64,000 bases of DNA from Erythrobacter longus (GCF_000715015.1 NZ_JMIW01000005.1:148324-212323), one strand, 5' to 3'. Counted from the first letter of the stretch, positions 17,120 to 26,772 are shown. Made by a program: numbers and translations. Notes: generated by a model not told the origin, from the letters alone.

Positions 17120-17507
17120 GGCTCTTCAATCTAACAAGGATACGCGCAAAGCAATGGCGAAATCGGGCAATTCATCGGCCAAATGGGGGCGCAAGCCGGT
17201 TTGGCTTACGGTCCTTGGACTAATCGTTCTCGCGCTTGGTCTTGCCGCAAATTACTATCGCGGTCCGATACAAGGATACACTGCGGCTGCCACCACCTAT
17301 TCGGCGCGCGTTGCGTGTTCGTGTCGCTTTGTCGCCGGGCGCGATCTAGAAGATTGCGCGAAGGACAAGCTCTCCGGCATGGAAATGGTATCCTTGAGCG
17401 AAAACCCGGATGCGCAAAGCGTGACCGCCAGCATTCCCTTCGTCAACACAGCTACGGCGACGAGACGCGAAGGCTATGGCTGCGTGCTCGAAAGCTGGGA
17501 GGGCTAA
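17118..17507 (+). CDS. Small membrane-anchored protein of unknown function
   Basis: 129 residues with one membrane segment (about 27-45) and an outward part carrying four cysteines (ARVACSCRF, LEDCAKD, YGCVLES). I do not recognise a family. The ATG at 17118 overlaps the divergent start of the serine hydrolase; MAKSGNSS at 17154 is an alternative start with AAGGA further upstream. The pairing with a lipoprotein hydrolase suggests a shared envelope role, but this is a guess. Confidence 0.68.
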   Translation: MALQSNKDTRKAMAKSGNSSAKWGRKPVWLTVLGLIVLALGLAANYYRGPIQGYTAAATTYSARVACSCRFVAGRDLEDCAKDKLSGMEMVSLSENPDAQSVTASIPFVNTATATRREGYGCVLESWEG

Positions 17508-17524
17508 GGTCAGGACCCCAGCGC

Positions 17525-18697
17525 TTAAGACGCGACAGAAGTGGTCGCATCGATCCAGCCGCCGCCGATCACGCGCTCGCCATGATAGATGACCGCTGCC
17601 TGTCCGGGGGCAACGCCAAATTCAGGCGTTGCAAAGCGGATGCGGGTTGAGGCGCCATCGCCCAGCGGCCCTTCGAGGGTGATCGGCACAGGCTTTGCCA
17701 GACTGCGAACCTTGGCGGTCAGCTTAGCGCCTTCAGGGACGGTGCCAATGCGATTGGTCTCGATCACTTCCGCGCTTTCCACCGCCAGCATACGCTTGGG
17801 CCCAACGCGCACTTCGCGAGTCTCAGCATCGAGACTGATGACGTAGAGCGGCTCAGGCTGTCCCCCGATCTCAAGCCCTTTGCGCTGGCCAACGGTGTAA
17901 TGGACGATGCCCTTGTGCTCGCCCAAAGTCTCTCCGGTTGCGGCATGAATGATCGCGCCCGGCACCCCGCCTTCGGGGCGCAGCTTGGTCACAATCTTGG
18001 CGTAATTGCCATCGGGCACAAAACAGATGTCCTGACTGTCAGGCTTGGCTGCATTGCGAAGCCCTGCCGCCTCGGCCAGCTCGCGGACCTGCGTCTTGGG
18101 AAGACCACCCAGCGGGAAGCGGATGTAATCAAGCTGCGCCTGAGTCGTGGCATAGAGGAAGTAAGACTGATCGCGGGTTGCATCATTGGCGCGGTAAAGA
18201 TGCGGGCCGCCCTCTGCTTCTTCGCGGCGAACATAATGCCCGGTCGCCAAGCAATCGGCACCAAGTTCGCGCGCCATACGGAACAGGTCGGTAAACTTGG
18301 GGCCCATATTGCAGCGGATGCATGGCACCGGCGTGCGCCCGGCCAGATATTCATCCGCAAACTGGTCGACGACTTCTTCTTTAAAAGCGCTTTCATGGTC
18401 GAAGACATAATGCGCAATGCCAAGCCGGTCGGAAACCGCACGCGCATCGGCAATGTCATCGCCTGCACAACACGCACCCTTGCGCCCTGTCGCCGCGCCA
18501 TAATCATAAAGCTGCAATGTGATGCCGATGACCTCTGCGCCAGTGTCAGCGGCAAGCGCAGCGACGACGGACGAATCGACTCCGCCGCTCATCGCAACGA
18601 CGATTCGGCACTCAGAAGCCGGCCTTGGCAGGTTAAACAATGCAGCCGTATTGAGCCCAAAAGTGGGGCTTATGGTGGTGGGTTCGCGAAGTTTCAT
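17525..18697 (-). CDS. mnmA: tRNA 2-thiouridine(34) synthase
   Basis: 390 residues. The PP-loop is S-G-G-V-D-S-S (residues 38-44). The two catalytic cysteines are in TPVPCIRCN and [10 protein letters not shown], and the C-terminal part has [12 protein letters not shown]. It puts sulfur on the wobble uridine of tRNAs for Lys, Glu and Gln. About 20 residues precede the conserved domain, slightly longer than in E. coli. It converges with the small gene ending at 17507. Confidence 0.95.
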   Translation of the reverse strand: MKLREPTTISPTFGLNTAALFNLPRPASECRIVVAMSGGVDSSVVAALAADTGAEVIGITLQLYDYGAATGRKGACCAGDDIADARAVSDRLGIAHYVFDHESAFKEEVVDQFADEYLAGRTPVPCIRCNMGPKFTDLFRMARELGADCLATGHYVRREEAEGGPHLYRANDATRDQSYFLYATTQAQLDYIRFPLGGLPKTQVRELAEAAGLRNAAKPDSQDICFVPDGNYAKIVTKLRPEGGVPGAIIHAATGETLGEHKGIVHYTVGQRKGLEIGGQPEPLYVISLDAETREVRVGPKRMLAVESAEVIETNRIGTVPEGAKLTAKVRSLAKPVPITLEGPLGDGASTRIRFATPEFGVAPGQAAVIYHGERVIGGGWIDATTSVAS

Positions 18698-18746
18698 GAT
18701 CGGTTGGGCATATAGTCACCCATGTTGCAGATAGCCATAGCCCAGC

Positions 18747-18777
18747 GATTTTACGCCGAAGCACATTGATTTTACAC
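18747..18777. repeat. Pair of 10-bp direct repeats, 21 bp apart
   Basis: GATTTTACGC (18747-18756) and GATTTTACAC (18768-18777) match in nine of ten bases and are offset by 21 bp, two helical turns. They lie upstream of the sciP operon and could be an operator. Confidence 0.35.
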
Positions 18778-18897
18778 GCATTTCTTGGCCGTTAACTTCG
18801 ACAACCACAGTGTTGCCAAGCGCCTCGGCACACATCCTAAGCAGTAGTAAAGCTGCGTTTTACCACATTTTGACAACCACCCCCTATACCTTTGCCC

Positions 18898-19347
18898 ATG
18901 TTCGAAAAGGCAGCGCCTCCTGTGATTCCTTCTGCACATTCTGCGACCACGCAGGAAGTCACCAATCGTGACCAGTTTACCGACCGGTCGAGCGATCTGA
19001 GCGTTCCTGTGGAAGTGGCCCCGTTGCGCACGATCGAATGGAGCGAGCTAACCGCGAGGTTGAGCGCGGCGCGCGATTTAAGGCACTTGCTTCGTGAAGA
19101 CATGGACAGAAAGCTCGACACTGACAAGCTAGGTTTTGCGACGGCGGCGGCACAATTTTTTCGCGCAATTGAAGAAGACGAACGGTGCGTTAACCCTAAT
19201 GCTTTAGAGGCCCGAAAAGCCCGTGCTGTTAGCCATGAAAGCATAGAGAGCAAGGGCCCGGATGAGGACCGTTTTGCTGAAGAAATATGCTCGGACAAAT
19301 CGCACCGCGCGCGATTGTTGCAGAGCAATACGAGAGAAAAAGAATGA
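18898..19347 (+). CDS. Unknown protein encoded with SciP
   Basis: 149 residues from ATG 18898; mostly charged and helical, with no signal peptide or membrane segment. There is a Ser/Thr-rich N-terminal third and a helical core (about 45-105, RLSAARDLRHLLREDMDRK to AAAQFFRAIEEDE). I recognise no domain. Its stop overlaps the sciP start (ATGA at 19344-19347), so the two are translated together. A cell-cycle role is possible by association only. A TTG at 18892 is a further start option. Confidence 0.65.
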   Translation: MFEKAAPPVIPSAHSATTQEVTNRDQFTDRSSDLSVPVEVAPLRTIEWSELTARLSAARDLRHLLREDMDRKLDTDKLGFATAAAQFFRAIEEDERCVNPNALEARKARAVSHESIESKGPDEDRFAEEICSDKSHRARLLQSNTREKE

Positions 19348-19643
19348 TTGAGAACCAAGACATCAAACCAGCACAAGTGATTGGCCCTCTCGGGGAACCC
19401 TTGACCATTGATGATCTGCCTTCTCCCTCGACGAAGCGGTGGGTTGTGCGTCGCAAGGCGGAAGTCGTTGCTGCGGTGAACGGCGGTTTGCTCACCATTG
19501 ACGAAGTGCTCGAGCGTTATGGCCTCACCCTCGAGGAATTTGCCGGATGGCAGCGAGCGGTGGACCGGTCGGGCATGCAAGGTCTGCGAGTGACCCGGAT
19601 TCAGCATTACCGCGATCTCTATGAGCGCCAATTGAAATACTAG
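19344..19643 (+). CDS. sciP: CtrA inhibitor SciP (DUF1153)
   Basis: 99 residues. The conserved stretch IGPLGEPLTIDDLPSP-x-x-KRW, the following RRKAEVVAAVNGGLL and the end VTRIQHYRDLYE are typical of SciP. In Caulobacter SciP is a small helix-turn-helix protein that binds CtrA and blocks its activation of transcription in G1. I chose ATG 19344 because homologues begin just before the conserved part and because it overlaps the preceding stop. The presence of SciP implies a CtrA-type cell-cycle circuit in this organism. Confidence 0.92.
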   Translation: MIENQDIKPAQVIGPLGEPLTIDDLPSPSTKRWVVRRKAEVVAAVNGGLLTIDEVLERYGLTLEEFAGWQRAVDRSGMQGLRVTRIQHYRDLYERQLKY

Positions 19644-19803
19644 GCTCAGCCGCCTATCCCGCATACAGTCCGGGGACGGCTCAGGCTCCCGTTACCAAAA
19701 TTCACATTTCTCTCTCGCGCTATTTTGCGCTAGCTACCCTATATGACCGGCTATGAAACCGCGCCGATTGAGCGTGGTACGGTGCCTTATAAGGGGAAGT
19801 TAA

Positions 19804-20073
19804 ATGGGATGGATTGTCGCACTCATCGTTGGCGGTGTTGCAGGTTGGCTTGCTAGCCTGGTTATGAACCGCGATGCATCGATGGGTATATTCTGGAACA
19901 TAGTTGTTGGTTGTGTCGGCTCAGTGGTCGGCAATATGATCGTTGGCCCGCTGCTTGGCATTACCGGGAGCGTGCAAGAGTTCTCGCTCACCGGTCTTGT
20001 TGTCGCAGTGGTCGGCGCGGTTGTTCTGCTTGGAATTCTTAATCTGATTCAGCGCGGCCGCATCAAGGGCTAA
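19804..20073 (+). CDS. GlsB/YeaQ/YmgE-family membrane protein
   Basis: 89 residues, three hydrophobic helices with many glycines (GGVAGWLASLVM, GCVGSVVGNMIVGPLLG, GLVVAVVGAVVLLGIL). The family is called transglycosylase-associated or general stress response protein; its molecular role is unknown. A strong ribosome site (AAGGGGAAG) precedes the ATG. A terminator follows at 20128. Confidence 0.88.
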   Translation: MGWIVALIVGGVAGWLASLVMNRDASMGIFWNIVVGCVGSVVGNMIVGPLLGITGSVQEFSLTGLVVAVVGAVVLLGILNLIQRGRIKG

Positions 20074-20127
20074 AAACCAAAGCGGTTTGAAAGCGGGCCA
20101 CACCGCCGGACCGCTGAGAGATTTAAG

Positions 20128-20170
20128 AGGACGGTGCGAGGGCTTTAACCTTGCGCCGTCCTTTGTCTTT
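20128..20170 (+). terminator. Rho-independent terminator after the GlsB-type gene
   Basis: AGGACGGTGCGAGG and CCTTGCGCCGTCCT form a 14-bp stem with two G-T pairs and a 7-base loop, followed by TTGTCTTT. Confidence 0.75.
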
Positions 20171-20264
20171 GGGAACTTCGTTTGCCCGCAGACGTCTTTC
20201 GTCTAGGCCCAAAGTCATCGGTCGAGATACGGATTGCCCTTTTTCATGCTGTGAGTATGAGGGA

Positions 20265-20291
20265 TTGCAAGGGGTGACTTATGCCTATAAT
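20265..20291 (+). promoter_or_regulatory. Sigma70-like promoter of the RND operon
   Basis: A perfect TATAAT (20286-20291) has TTGCAA (20265-20270) 15 bp upstream. The spacing is short but tolerable. A GGGC/GCCC hairpin lies between it and the adaptor gene at 20356. Confidence 0.5.
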
Positions 20292-20355
20292 ACACCCTGT
20301 GTCGGACAAAAGCGGGCTCAATGCCCGTAAGTGTCACCGCTAGAAGGCAATTGGC

Positions 20356-21549
20356 ATGAATTACGCGAGCACCATCGATGCAGAGGCGCAGGACGAGGTT
20401 CCTTCGGACGCTTTGACACAATATCACGAGCAGCAAGGTTCTGCGATGGGCCGCAAACTGCTGATTTCAGGCGGCATCTTGCTGGCGCTGCTTCTGGCGA
20501 TTGGTGCTTACTTTGCGCTGGCTGGCGGTGAGCCGGTTGGTCCAGGTGATGACAACACACAGGCGCCGGTCGTGACCGTGATCGCCCCCGGAAAGACCAC
20601 GGTCGAAGGCCAGGTCGAAGCGCCCGGCACCCTTGCTGCGCGCCGGCCCATGCCCGTTGGTGTAGTGGGCGAAGGTGGTCAGGTTCTGTCCGTTCGAGTG
20701 GATGCGGGCGACTGGGTTAGTGCAGGGCAAGTTCTGGCTGTGATTGATCGCTCTGTCCAAGCGCAGCAAGCAGCGGCGCAGGAGGCTCAGATCGGCGTGG
20801 CGCGTGCGGATGCACAATTGGCTCAGTCCAATCTTGACCGGGCACTGCAATTAGTAGAGCGCGGATTTATCTCCAAGGCAGAAATCGACCGCCTGACCGC
20901 CACTCGCGATTCCGCTGCTGCCCGGATCAAGGTGGCCCAGGCACAGCTTGCGGAACTGCGCGCCCGTAACGCGCGGCTCAATGTGACCGCCCCTGCTGCC
21001 GGCTATATCTTGGAGCGCAATGTAGAGCCGGGTCAAACCGTCGGAGGTGCCTCTGGCGCGTTGTTCACGATCGCGCGCGGCGGCGAATTTGAAATGCTCG
21101 CTGAAATCAGCGAGACGCAGCTCGCTACACTTTCCGTCGGCGCTTCGGCGACTGTCGTACCCGCAGGCACCGACAAGAGTTTCGAGGGTCAAATCTGGCA
21201 GCTTTCGCCGGTCGTGGACCCTCAAACCCGTCAAGGAACGGCCCGCATCGCTTTGTCATATCAACCTGGACTACGCCCCGGTGGTTTTGCCACAGCGCGG
21301 ATCAACAGCGGGACGGTTACAGCAACCGTGCTTCCAGAAAGCGCGGTTCTTGCGGACGATCAAGGCAGCTATGTCTATGTCGTCAACAAGGAAAACAAAG
21401 CAATCCGGACACCGGTCCAAACCGGCATGGTGACGCCTGATGGCATTGCTATCACTGGTGGGATTACCGGGACCGAATCCATCGTTTTGCGCGCAGGCGG
21501 CTTCCTCAATCCGGGCGAAACCGTCAGCCCAAGGCGTGAAGAGAATTGA
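20356..21549 (+). CDS. RND efflux periplasmic adaptor (membrane fusion protein)
   Basis: 397 residues. A cytoplasmic tail of about 32 residues precedes one membrane segment (about 33-56). Then come a lipoyl half (GQVLSVRVDAGDWVSAGQVLAVID), a helical hairpin (about 135-195), the second lipoyl half and a beta-barrel domain. It links the inner-membrane pump encoded 83 bp downstream to an outer-membrane channel that is not in this window. The substrate cannot be told. Confidence 0.92.
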   Translation: MNYASTIDAEAQDEVPSDALTQYHEQQGSAMGRKLLISGGILLALLLAIGAYFALAGGEPVGPGDDNTQAPVVTVIAPGKTTVEGQVEAPGTLAARRPMPVGVVGEGGQVLSVRVDAGDWVSAGQVLAVIDRSVQAQQAAAQEAQIGVARADAQLAQSNLDRALQLVERGFISKAEIDRLTATRDSAAARIKVAQAQLAELRARNARLNVTAPAAGYILERNVEPGQTVGGASGALFTIARGGEFEMLAEISETQLATLSVGASATVVPAGTDKSFEGQIWQLSPVVDPQTRQGTARIALSYQPGLRPGGFATARINSGTVTATVLPESAVLADDQGSYVYVVNKENKAIRTPVQTGMVTPDGIAITGGITGTESIVLRAGGFLNPGETVSPRREEN

Positions 21550-21632
21550 GCGGCATCTGATCCGGCACAAGTTGCGTAATTTGTTCCAAGCGTCAGACTA
21601 TCGCCGAAAGAGATAAAGGCAGGCAAAACTCC

Positions 21633-24600
21633 ATGAACTTCCGTAATCTCTCAGCCTGGTCGATCCGCAACCCTGTGATCCCGCTCGTCATGTTCACCGC
21701 CCTTCTTTTTGCAGGGCTGGTGAGTTTCCGAAATATGGACATCACCAACAACCCGGATATTGAATTTCCGGCGGTGACTGTCGGCATCTCGCAGCCAGGT
21801 GCTGCGCCTAGCGAAATTGAAAACCAGATCACTCAGCAGGTCGAAAGCGCGGTGCGCTCGATCAACGGGGTGAAACAGATTTCCTCCACTGCGAGCGAGG
21901 GGTTCTCCAATACCTTTGTCGAATTTGAAATCGGTACCGATCCCAATGTGGTGGTATCCGAGGTCAAGAACGCGGTTGACAGGATCCGGGGCAGCCTTCC
22001 CGACGGCATCCAGGAACCGCGCGTCAACAAGGTTGAGGCGGCTGGCGGCTTCCTCGGCATTTACGCGGTGCAAGCCGATGATATGACCATCGAGCAATTG
22101 AGCTGGTTTATTGATGATACTGTCACGAAACGGCTGTTAGATATCACCGGTATGGCCGAAGTGGGCCGGTTTGGCGGCGTGGACCGCGCAATTGAGGTCG
22201 TTCTTGACCCTGCCAAGATGCAGGCCTTTGGCGTGACCGCCGGGCAAATCAACAACGTCCTTCGCCAAACCAATGTGAACGCGGCAGGCGGCCTTGCAGA
22301 GGTCGGCGGCACCCGCCAATCCTTGCGCGTCCTTGGCAATAACGAAACCGCATTTGAGCTGTCACAACGCCAGCTTCAATTGGGCGGTGGCCGCACGGTA
22401 CGCCTCGCCGATGTGGCAACCGTGCGCGATGGCTTTTCCGAACGCACCTCAATCAGCGAAGTTGGCGACCGAGAAGTCGTGAATTTCTACATGAGCCGCG
22501 CCAAAGGTGCCTCGGATGTGACGGTGTTCGAGAATGCTCAGGCGATGATCGCCGATCTTCAGGCCGAGAACCCGGATTTGAAGTTCATCCCTCTGTTCAA
22601 CACTGTCAAATACACCAAAAGCCAATATGCAAGTTCGATGCAGGCCCTGATTGAGGGCGCTGTGCTTGCGGTTGTCGTGGTGTTCCTGTTCCTGCGCGAT
22701 TGGCGGGCAACCTTCATCAGCGCAGTCGCCATTCCGTTGTCTGCTATCCCGACATTCTTCTTTATGGACCTGCTCGGGTTCAACCTGAACTTCTTGTCCC
22801 TGCTCGCCCTTGGCCTTGTGGCCGGTGTCCTGGTCGATGACGCGATCGTGGAGATCGAGAACATAGTCAGACACATGCGGATGGGCAAAACTGCCTACCA
22901 GGCAAGTATCGATGCAGCCGATGAAATCGGCCTTCCGGTGGTTGCGACGAGTTTCTGTATCGTTGCGGTCTTCCTGCCGGTCGGTTTGATGCCGGGTATC
23001 TCGGGGCAATTCTTCCAGAACTTTGGCCTCACCGTTGTGATCGCTGTGCTGATGTCACTCGCGGTTGCACGGATGATTACGCCTTTGATGGCGGCCTATT
23101 TCCTCTCTGCCAAAGGCCACGCCGAGCACGGCGAGGGCAAGTGGATGGACCGCTATTTGCGGGTGCTCCAATGGACCCTTGATAGCAGCACGATGTACAA
23201 ACTTCGCGAAGGCATCGAAGGACCGCGTTCGCGTTGGCTTTACACACTTGCTTTGCTGGTCGTGTCGGTGCTCTTGCTTGCAGTTCCAGCGGCTGTGGTT
23301 TTCTCCTTGTGGGGCCTTGTCGGTGAAGTGAACCTGCATGGCCAAGTCGCCGCGCTATTCACAGACGACCAATATGGCTTTGTTTACAAGAGCATTTCGA
23401 AGGTTTTCGAAGTCGCACAGTTGTTGACCGTGACATTTGTCGCAGGCGTTGCGACATGGCTTGCGCTTAAACTGCTTGAGCTGTTTGCTGGTACGGGCTC
23501 ACGCCTGCGTCAATCTATGCGCTACCTCACCGCGCGCTTCCGCGATCACCGTGTGTGGATGCTGGGGATGGGGTGGATGTCGCTTCTGGTGACTGTTGTG
23601 CTCCTCACGACGGTTCCCGGCCAGTTCCAGCCAGACATCGACGATTCCAACAGTGAAATTGCCATCGAAATGGTGCCCGGCACCACACTTGAAGGCACGA
23701 AACGCGTGGTTGATCAGGTCACCGATCTCCTCATGCAAGAGCAGGAAGTTGAGCTCACACTTGAACGTATTCGTGTGGGCGAAGCGACCATTTACGTGAC
23801 CCTCAAAGAAGATCGCGAACGCTCCTCTATCGTCTTCCAGCGTGAAATGGCTCCGATCCTCAACACCGTGGCCGATGCGCGCGTTCGCTTCGTTGCGGAA
23901 AGTTTTGGCGGCGCAGGCTCGGGCCGCGATATGACCGTAATGCTCGCAGGCTCTGACCCCGTCCTGTTAAATGACACCGCCACCAAGCTCGTTGAAGAGA
24001 TGAAGGGTCTCGACAGCCTCGTGGCTCCGCGCATTGGCGCTGACCTTCGTCGGCCTGAGATTATCATCACCCCCAACGAACAATTGGCCGCAGAGCTTGG
24101 CGTTTCGACGCTCGCTTTGAGTCAGGCGATCCGCATTGCCACCCTCGGCGAGATCGAACAGAACGCGGCAAAATTCTCACTTTCTGACCGTCAGATCCCG
24201 ATCAATGTGAAGCTTGGTGAAGATGCCCGCGGGAAGATGACCACCATCGAAAACCTGCCGGTGCAAACATCGGCGGGCGGCACTGTCCCATTGTCACGCG
24301 TGGCGACCATCGAATTTGGCTCAGGCCCGACCACGATCCAACGCTACAATCAGAACCGCCGTGTTTTCATCGGCGCTGACCTTGCAAGCGGCGTTTTGAG
24401 GGGCAATGCCCAGGCAGAGATCGACGCGCTGCCTACACTGCAAGACCTGCCCCAAGGCGTCATCCGTGACGCCGTAGGCCAAGATGAAATCCAGCAAGAA
24501 TTGCTTGGCAATTTGAGCATTGCAATCGTCTCAGGCGTGTTGCTTGTGTTTGCCTGCCTCGTGCTTCTCTACAAGCGCTTGATGAGCCCGCTTGTAAATA

Positions 24601-25136
24601 TGACCTCGCTCGCGCTCGCGCCATTGGGCGGAATCATGCTGATCTGGCTGGTGGGTATGCCGCAGTCGATGCCGGTTTATATCGGAATGCTGCTCTTGCT
24701 AGGGATTGTCTCCAAGAACTCGATCCTCCTAATCGACTTTGCGATTGAGGAAATGGAGCGGGGCACAGACAAGCTTAGTGCAATCATGGACGCAGGTCAC
24801 AAGCGCGCACAGCCGATTGTCATGACCACCGTTGCCATGGTTGCAGGCATGGTTCCCGTGTCCCTCTCGCTGACCGGCGATGGGGCCTGGCGTCAGCCGA
24901 TGGGCATTGTGGTGATTGGCGGTTTGATGTTGTCGACACTGCTCACCTTGCTGATTGTGCCAGCTGGCTTTAGCCTTGCCGACGGGGTTGAGAAGCGGGT
25001 TGGGCCATGGCTGCGCAAGAGCTTGCTCACCTATCAGCCCGGCGACGATGGCCAGCCCGTGCTCGAAGCGCCTCTTCCGCCTCGTGCGCAAACAAAGCCA
25101 CAAATCCCGCCTCCGGGGGCCGAGCCTGCCGAGTAA
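21633..25136 (+). CDS. RND efflux transporter (HAE1/AcrB type) with an extra membrane insert
   Basis: 1167 residues, about 120 more than usual. The N-terminus SAWSIRNPVIPLVMF, the TM4 motif GVLVDDAIVEIENIVRH with the proton-relay Asp pair, and GIVSKNSILLIDFA are those of AcrB-type pumps. The extra length is a stretch at about residues 520-635 (bases about 23190-23540). It lies between the helix ending YLRVLQWTLDSS and DHRVWMLGMGWMS, and it contains two added hydrophobic segments (LALLVVSVLLLAVPAAVVFSL and LTVTFVAGVATWLALKLL). The C-terminal tail is Pro-rich. Confidence 0.93.
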   Translation: MNFRNLSAWSIRNPVIPLVMFTALLFAGLVSFRNMDITNNPDIEFPAVTVGISQPGAAPSEIENQITQQVESAVRSINGVKQISSTASEGFSNTFVEFEIGTDPNVVVSEVKNAVDRIRGSLPDGIQEPRVNKVEAAGGFLGIYAVQADDMTIEQLSWFIDDTVTKRLLDITGMAEVGRFGGVDRAIEVVLDPAKMQAFGVTAGQINNVLRQTNVNAAGGLAEVGGTRQSLRVLGNNETAFELSQRQLQLGGGRTVRLADVATVRDGFSERTSISEVGDREVVNFYMSRAKGASDVTVFENAQAMIADLQAENPDLKFIPLFNTVKYTKSQYASSMQALIEGAVLAVVVVFLFLRDWRATFISAVAIPLSAIPTFFFMDLLGFNLNFLSLLALGLVAGVLVDDAIVEIENIVRHMRMGKTAYQASIDAADEIGLPVVATSFCIVAVFLPVGLMPGISGQFFQNFGLTVVIAVLMSLAVARMITPLMAAYFLSAKGHAEHGEGKWMDRYLRVLQWTLDSSTMYKLREGIEGPRSRWLYTLALLVVSVLLLAVPAAVVFSLWGLVGEVNLHGQVAALFTDDQYGFVYKSISKVFEVAQLLTVTFVAGVATWLALKLLELFAGTGSRLRQSMRYLTARFRDHRVWMLGMGWMSLLVTVVLLTTVPGQFQPDIDDSNSEIAIEMVPGTTLEGTKRVVDQVTDLLMQEQEVELTLERIRVGEATIYVTLKEDRERSSIVFQREMAPILNTVADARVRFVAESFGGAGSGRDMTVMLAGSDPVLLNDTATKLVEEMKGLDSLVAPRIGADLRRPEIIITPNEQLAAELGVSTLALSQAIRIATLGEIEQNAAKFSLSDRQIPINVKLGEDARGKMTTIENLPVQTSAGGTVPLSRVATIEFGSGPTTIQRYNQNRRVFIGADLASGVLRGNAQAEIDALPTLQDLPQGVIRDAVGQDEIQQELLGNLSIAIVSGVLLVFACLVLLYKRLMSPLVNMTSLALAPLGGIMLIWLVGMPQSMPVYIGMLLLLGIVSKNSILLIDFAIEEMERGTDKLSAIMDAGHKRAQPIVMTTVAMVAGMVPVSLSLTGDGAWRQPMGIVVIGGLMLSTLLTLLIVPAGFSLADGVEKRVGPWLRKSLLTYQPGDDGQPVLEAPLPPRAQTKPQIPPPGAEPAE

Positions 25137-25213
25137 GCCTTTCTTTTTGCCTCGTGCCGCTTGCGCCTTTGGTCTTTTCAAATGGCGTCAGCTTGGGCAC
25201 AGAGCGCTCTTGA

Positions 25214-26506
25214 ATGGCTGAAACGCGAAACTCCATCCCTCTGAAGTTCGGCGGAGAACCGCTCACCCCCGACCGTGCCCGGCGTATGCGCTGGACGGCG
25301 ACAGGCCTATTGCTTGCGATGGGCGTATTGTTCTTCACAACCCATGGGCTGGTGCCGGCACACCCTGCATGGGGCTACGTCAACGCCTTTGCCGAAGCGG
25401 CCATGGTTGGCGGTCTTGCCGATTGGTTTGCGGTGACGGCTCTTTTCCGCCACCCGCTCGGGCTCCCGATCCCGCACACGGCGATCATCCCGTCCAATAA
25501 AGACCGTATCGCCGATACGATGGCGCAATTCCTTCAGGAAAACTTCCTGACGCCTGCCGTCGTCGCAAGGCGCATGTCGGGCATGAATGTGGCGCGGGCC
25601 ATTGGCGACTTTTTGGTGGTCAGCCCGGATGATCAGGGGGCGGACAATCGCTCACGCATTACCGGCGGCGCAGCAGAATTGCTTGCCGAAGTGCTGGAAT
25701 CGCTTGATCCGGACCGGCTCGGCAATCAGGTTCGCGCGGGGCTTGGCAGGCAGCTTGGCAAAATCGATGTGTCGCCCCTTGCGGGCCGTATGCTTGAAAA
25801 CACGATGGCTGATCAACGCCATTTGCCTCTCATCAACGGATTTGTCCGCTGGGCTGGGCTCACCCTTGAAGACAATGAAGAGACCGTGCGCTCTATCATC
25901 CACGAGAGGGTGAACGGGGTCTTGCGCTGGGCGGGGCTTGATAAGACGATTTCGTCTAACGTGCTGGATGGTCTCTATAAATTGCTTGCCGAAGTGCTGG
26001 TTGATCCAGAGCATCCCATTCGCGGCAAGATTGAAGAAGGGCTCAAAAAGCTCGCCTTTGATCTGCAAAACGATCCCGAAACACGCGCGCGGGTGGAGGA
26101 TATGAAGAGCGATCTTCTTGAGAACCCGGCCGTTGCTGAATGGTGGATGGGCGTGTGGGAGCGTATTCGCCAATCGCTGATCCGCCGCGCGCGCGACCCC
26201 AATAGCGAATTGGGTAACGATATGCGGGTCGGCCTGTCGGATCTTGGCGAGGCGCTTAAACAGGACCCACGCCTTCAGACCCAGATCAACCGTTTCGCGC
26301 GCCGTACAGCGGTTGGCATCGCGACCCGTTATGGCAGCGAAATCGTGACGCTTGTGTCAGAGACGGTGAAACGCTGGGATGCCACCACCATTACAGGCCG
26401 CATTGAGAGCGCGGTGGGCCGCGACCTTCAGTTTATCCGTGTGAACGGCACCATTGTCGGCGGCCTTGTGGGCATGACGCTGCACTTTATTGTGAGCTTT
26501 CTCTAA
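25214..26506 (+). CDS. DUF445 family membrane protein
   Basis: 430 residues. An N-terminal membrane helix (about 32-52) is followed by the DUF445 signature AMVGGLADWFAVTALFRHPLGLPIPHTAIIP-type stretch, a long helical soluble part, and a C-terminal hydrophobic end (INGTIVGGLVGMTLHFIVSFL-type). Family members such as E. coli YjiN have no known function. It follows the RND pump gene by 77 bp and may be cotranscribed with it. Confidence 0.9.
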   Translation: MAETRNSIPLKFGGEPLTPDRARRMRWTATGLLLAMGVLFFTTHGLVPAHPAWGYVNAFAEAAMVGGLADWFAVTALFRHPLGLPIPHTAIIPSNKDRIADTMAQFLQENFLTPAVVARRMSGMNVARAIGDFLVVSPDDQGADNRSRITGGAAELLAEVLESLDPDRLGNQVRAGLGRQLGKIDVSPLAGRMLENTMADQRHLPLINGFVRWAGLTLEDNEETVRSIIHERVNGVLRWAGLDKTISSNVLDGLYKLLAEVLVDPEHPIRGKIEEGLKKLAFDLQNDPETRARVEDMKSDLLENPAVAEWWMGVWERIRQSLIRRARDPNSELGNDMRVGLSDLGEALKQDPRLQTQINRFARRTAVGIATRYGSEIVTLVSETVKRWDATTITGRIESAVGRDLQFIRVNGTIVGGLVGMTLHFIVSFL

Positions 26507-26525
26507 CGCGCGAGGCCGGTGGCGC

Positions 26526-26732
26526 TTATCTGCTGCGATAGCTCACGTTCGTGGTCCAGAGCCCGAAGCGCGGCTCCCCCTCAGTGCCAATTTCAACCAC
26601 GACGAACTCGCCCTGTTTGGCATCCTCAGGGACAGGCGCAAGAACCGTTCGTTCGCGCGCTTCGGCGAGCTGGGCAATGACTGCCAAGCCAATGGCCAAA
26701 GACCCTGCAAGAATTACGCGGCACCTGAACAT
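26526..26732 (-). CDS. Small secreted protein of unknown function
   Basis: 68 residues with a signal peptide (about 1-25, ending QLAEA) and a short mature part. No family recognised. Its Shine-Dalgarno sequence GGAGG (6 bp before the ATG) is the 3' arm of the etfA terminator hairpin at 26738-26769, so its translation may depend on that hairpin opening or on an unstructured transcript. Support is the signal peptide and the ribosome site. Confidence 0.6.
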   Translation of the reverse strand: MFRCRVILAGSLAIGLAVIAQLAEARERTVLAPVPEDAKQGEFVVVEIGTEGEPRFGLWTTNVSYRSR

Positions 26733-26772
26733 AGAAAACCTCCGCCGCGCAAATTAGCGTGGCGGAGGTCTT
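26733..26772 (-). terminator. Terminator hairpin of the etfBA operon that also carries a ribosome site
   Basis: ACCTCCGCC (26738-26746) pairs perfectly with GGCGGAGGT (26761-26769), with a further CGC/GCG pair inside. On the minus strand it is followed by TTTTCTAT and then the ATG of the small gene at 26732. Confidence 0.75.
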
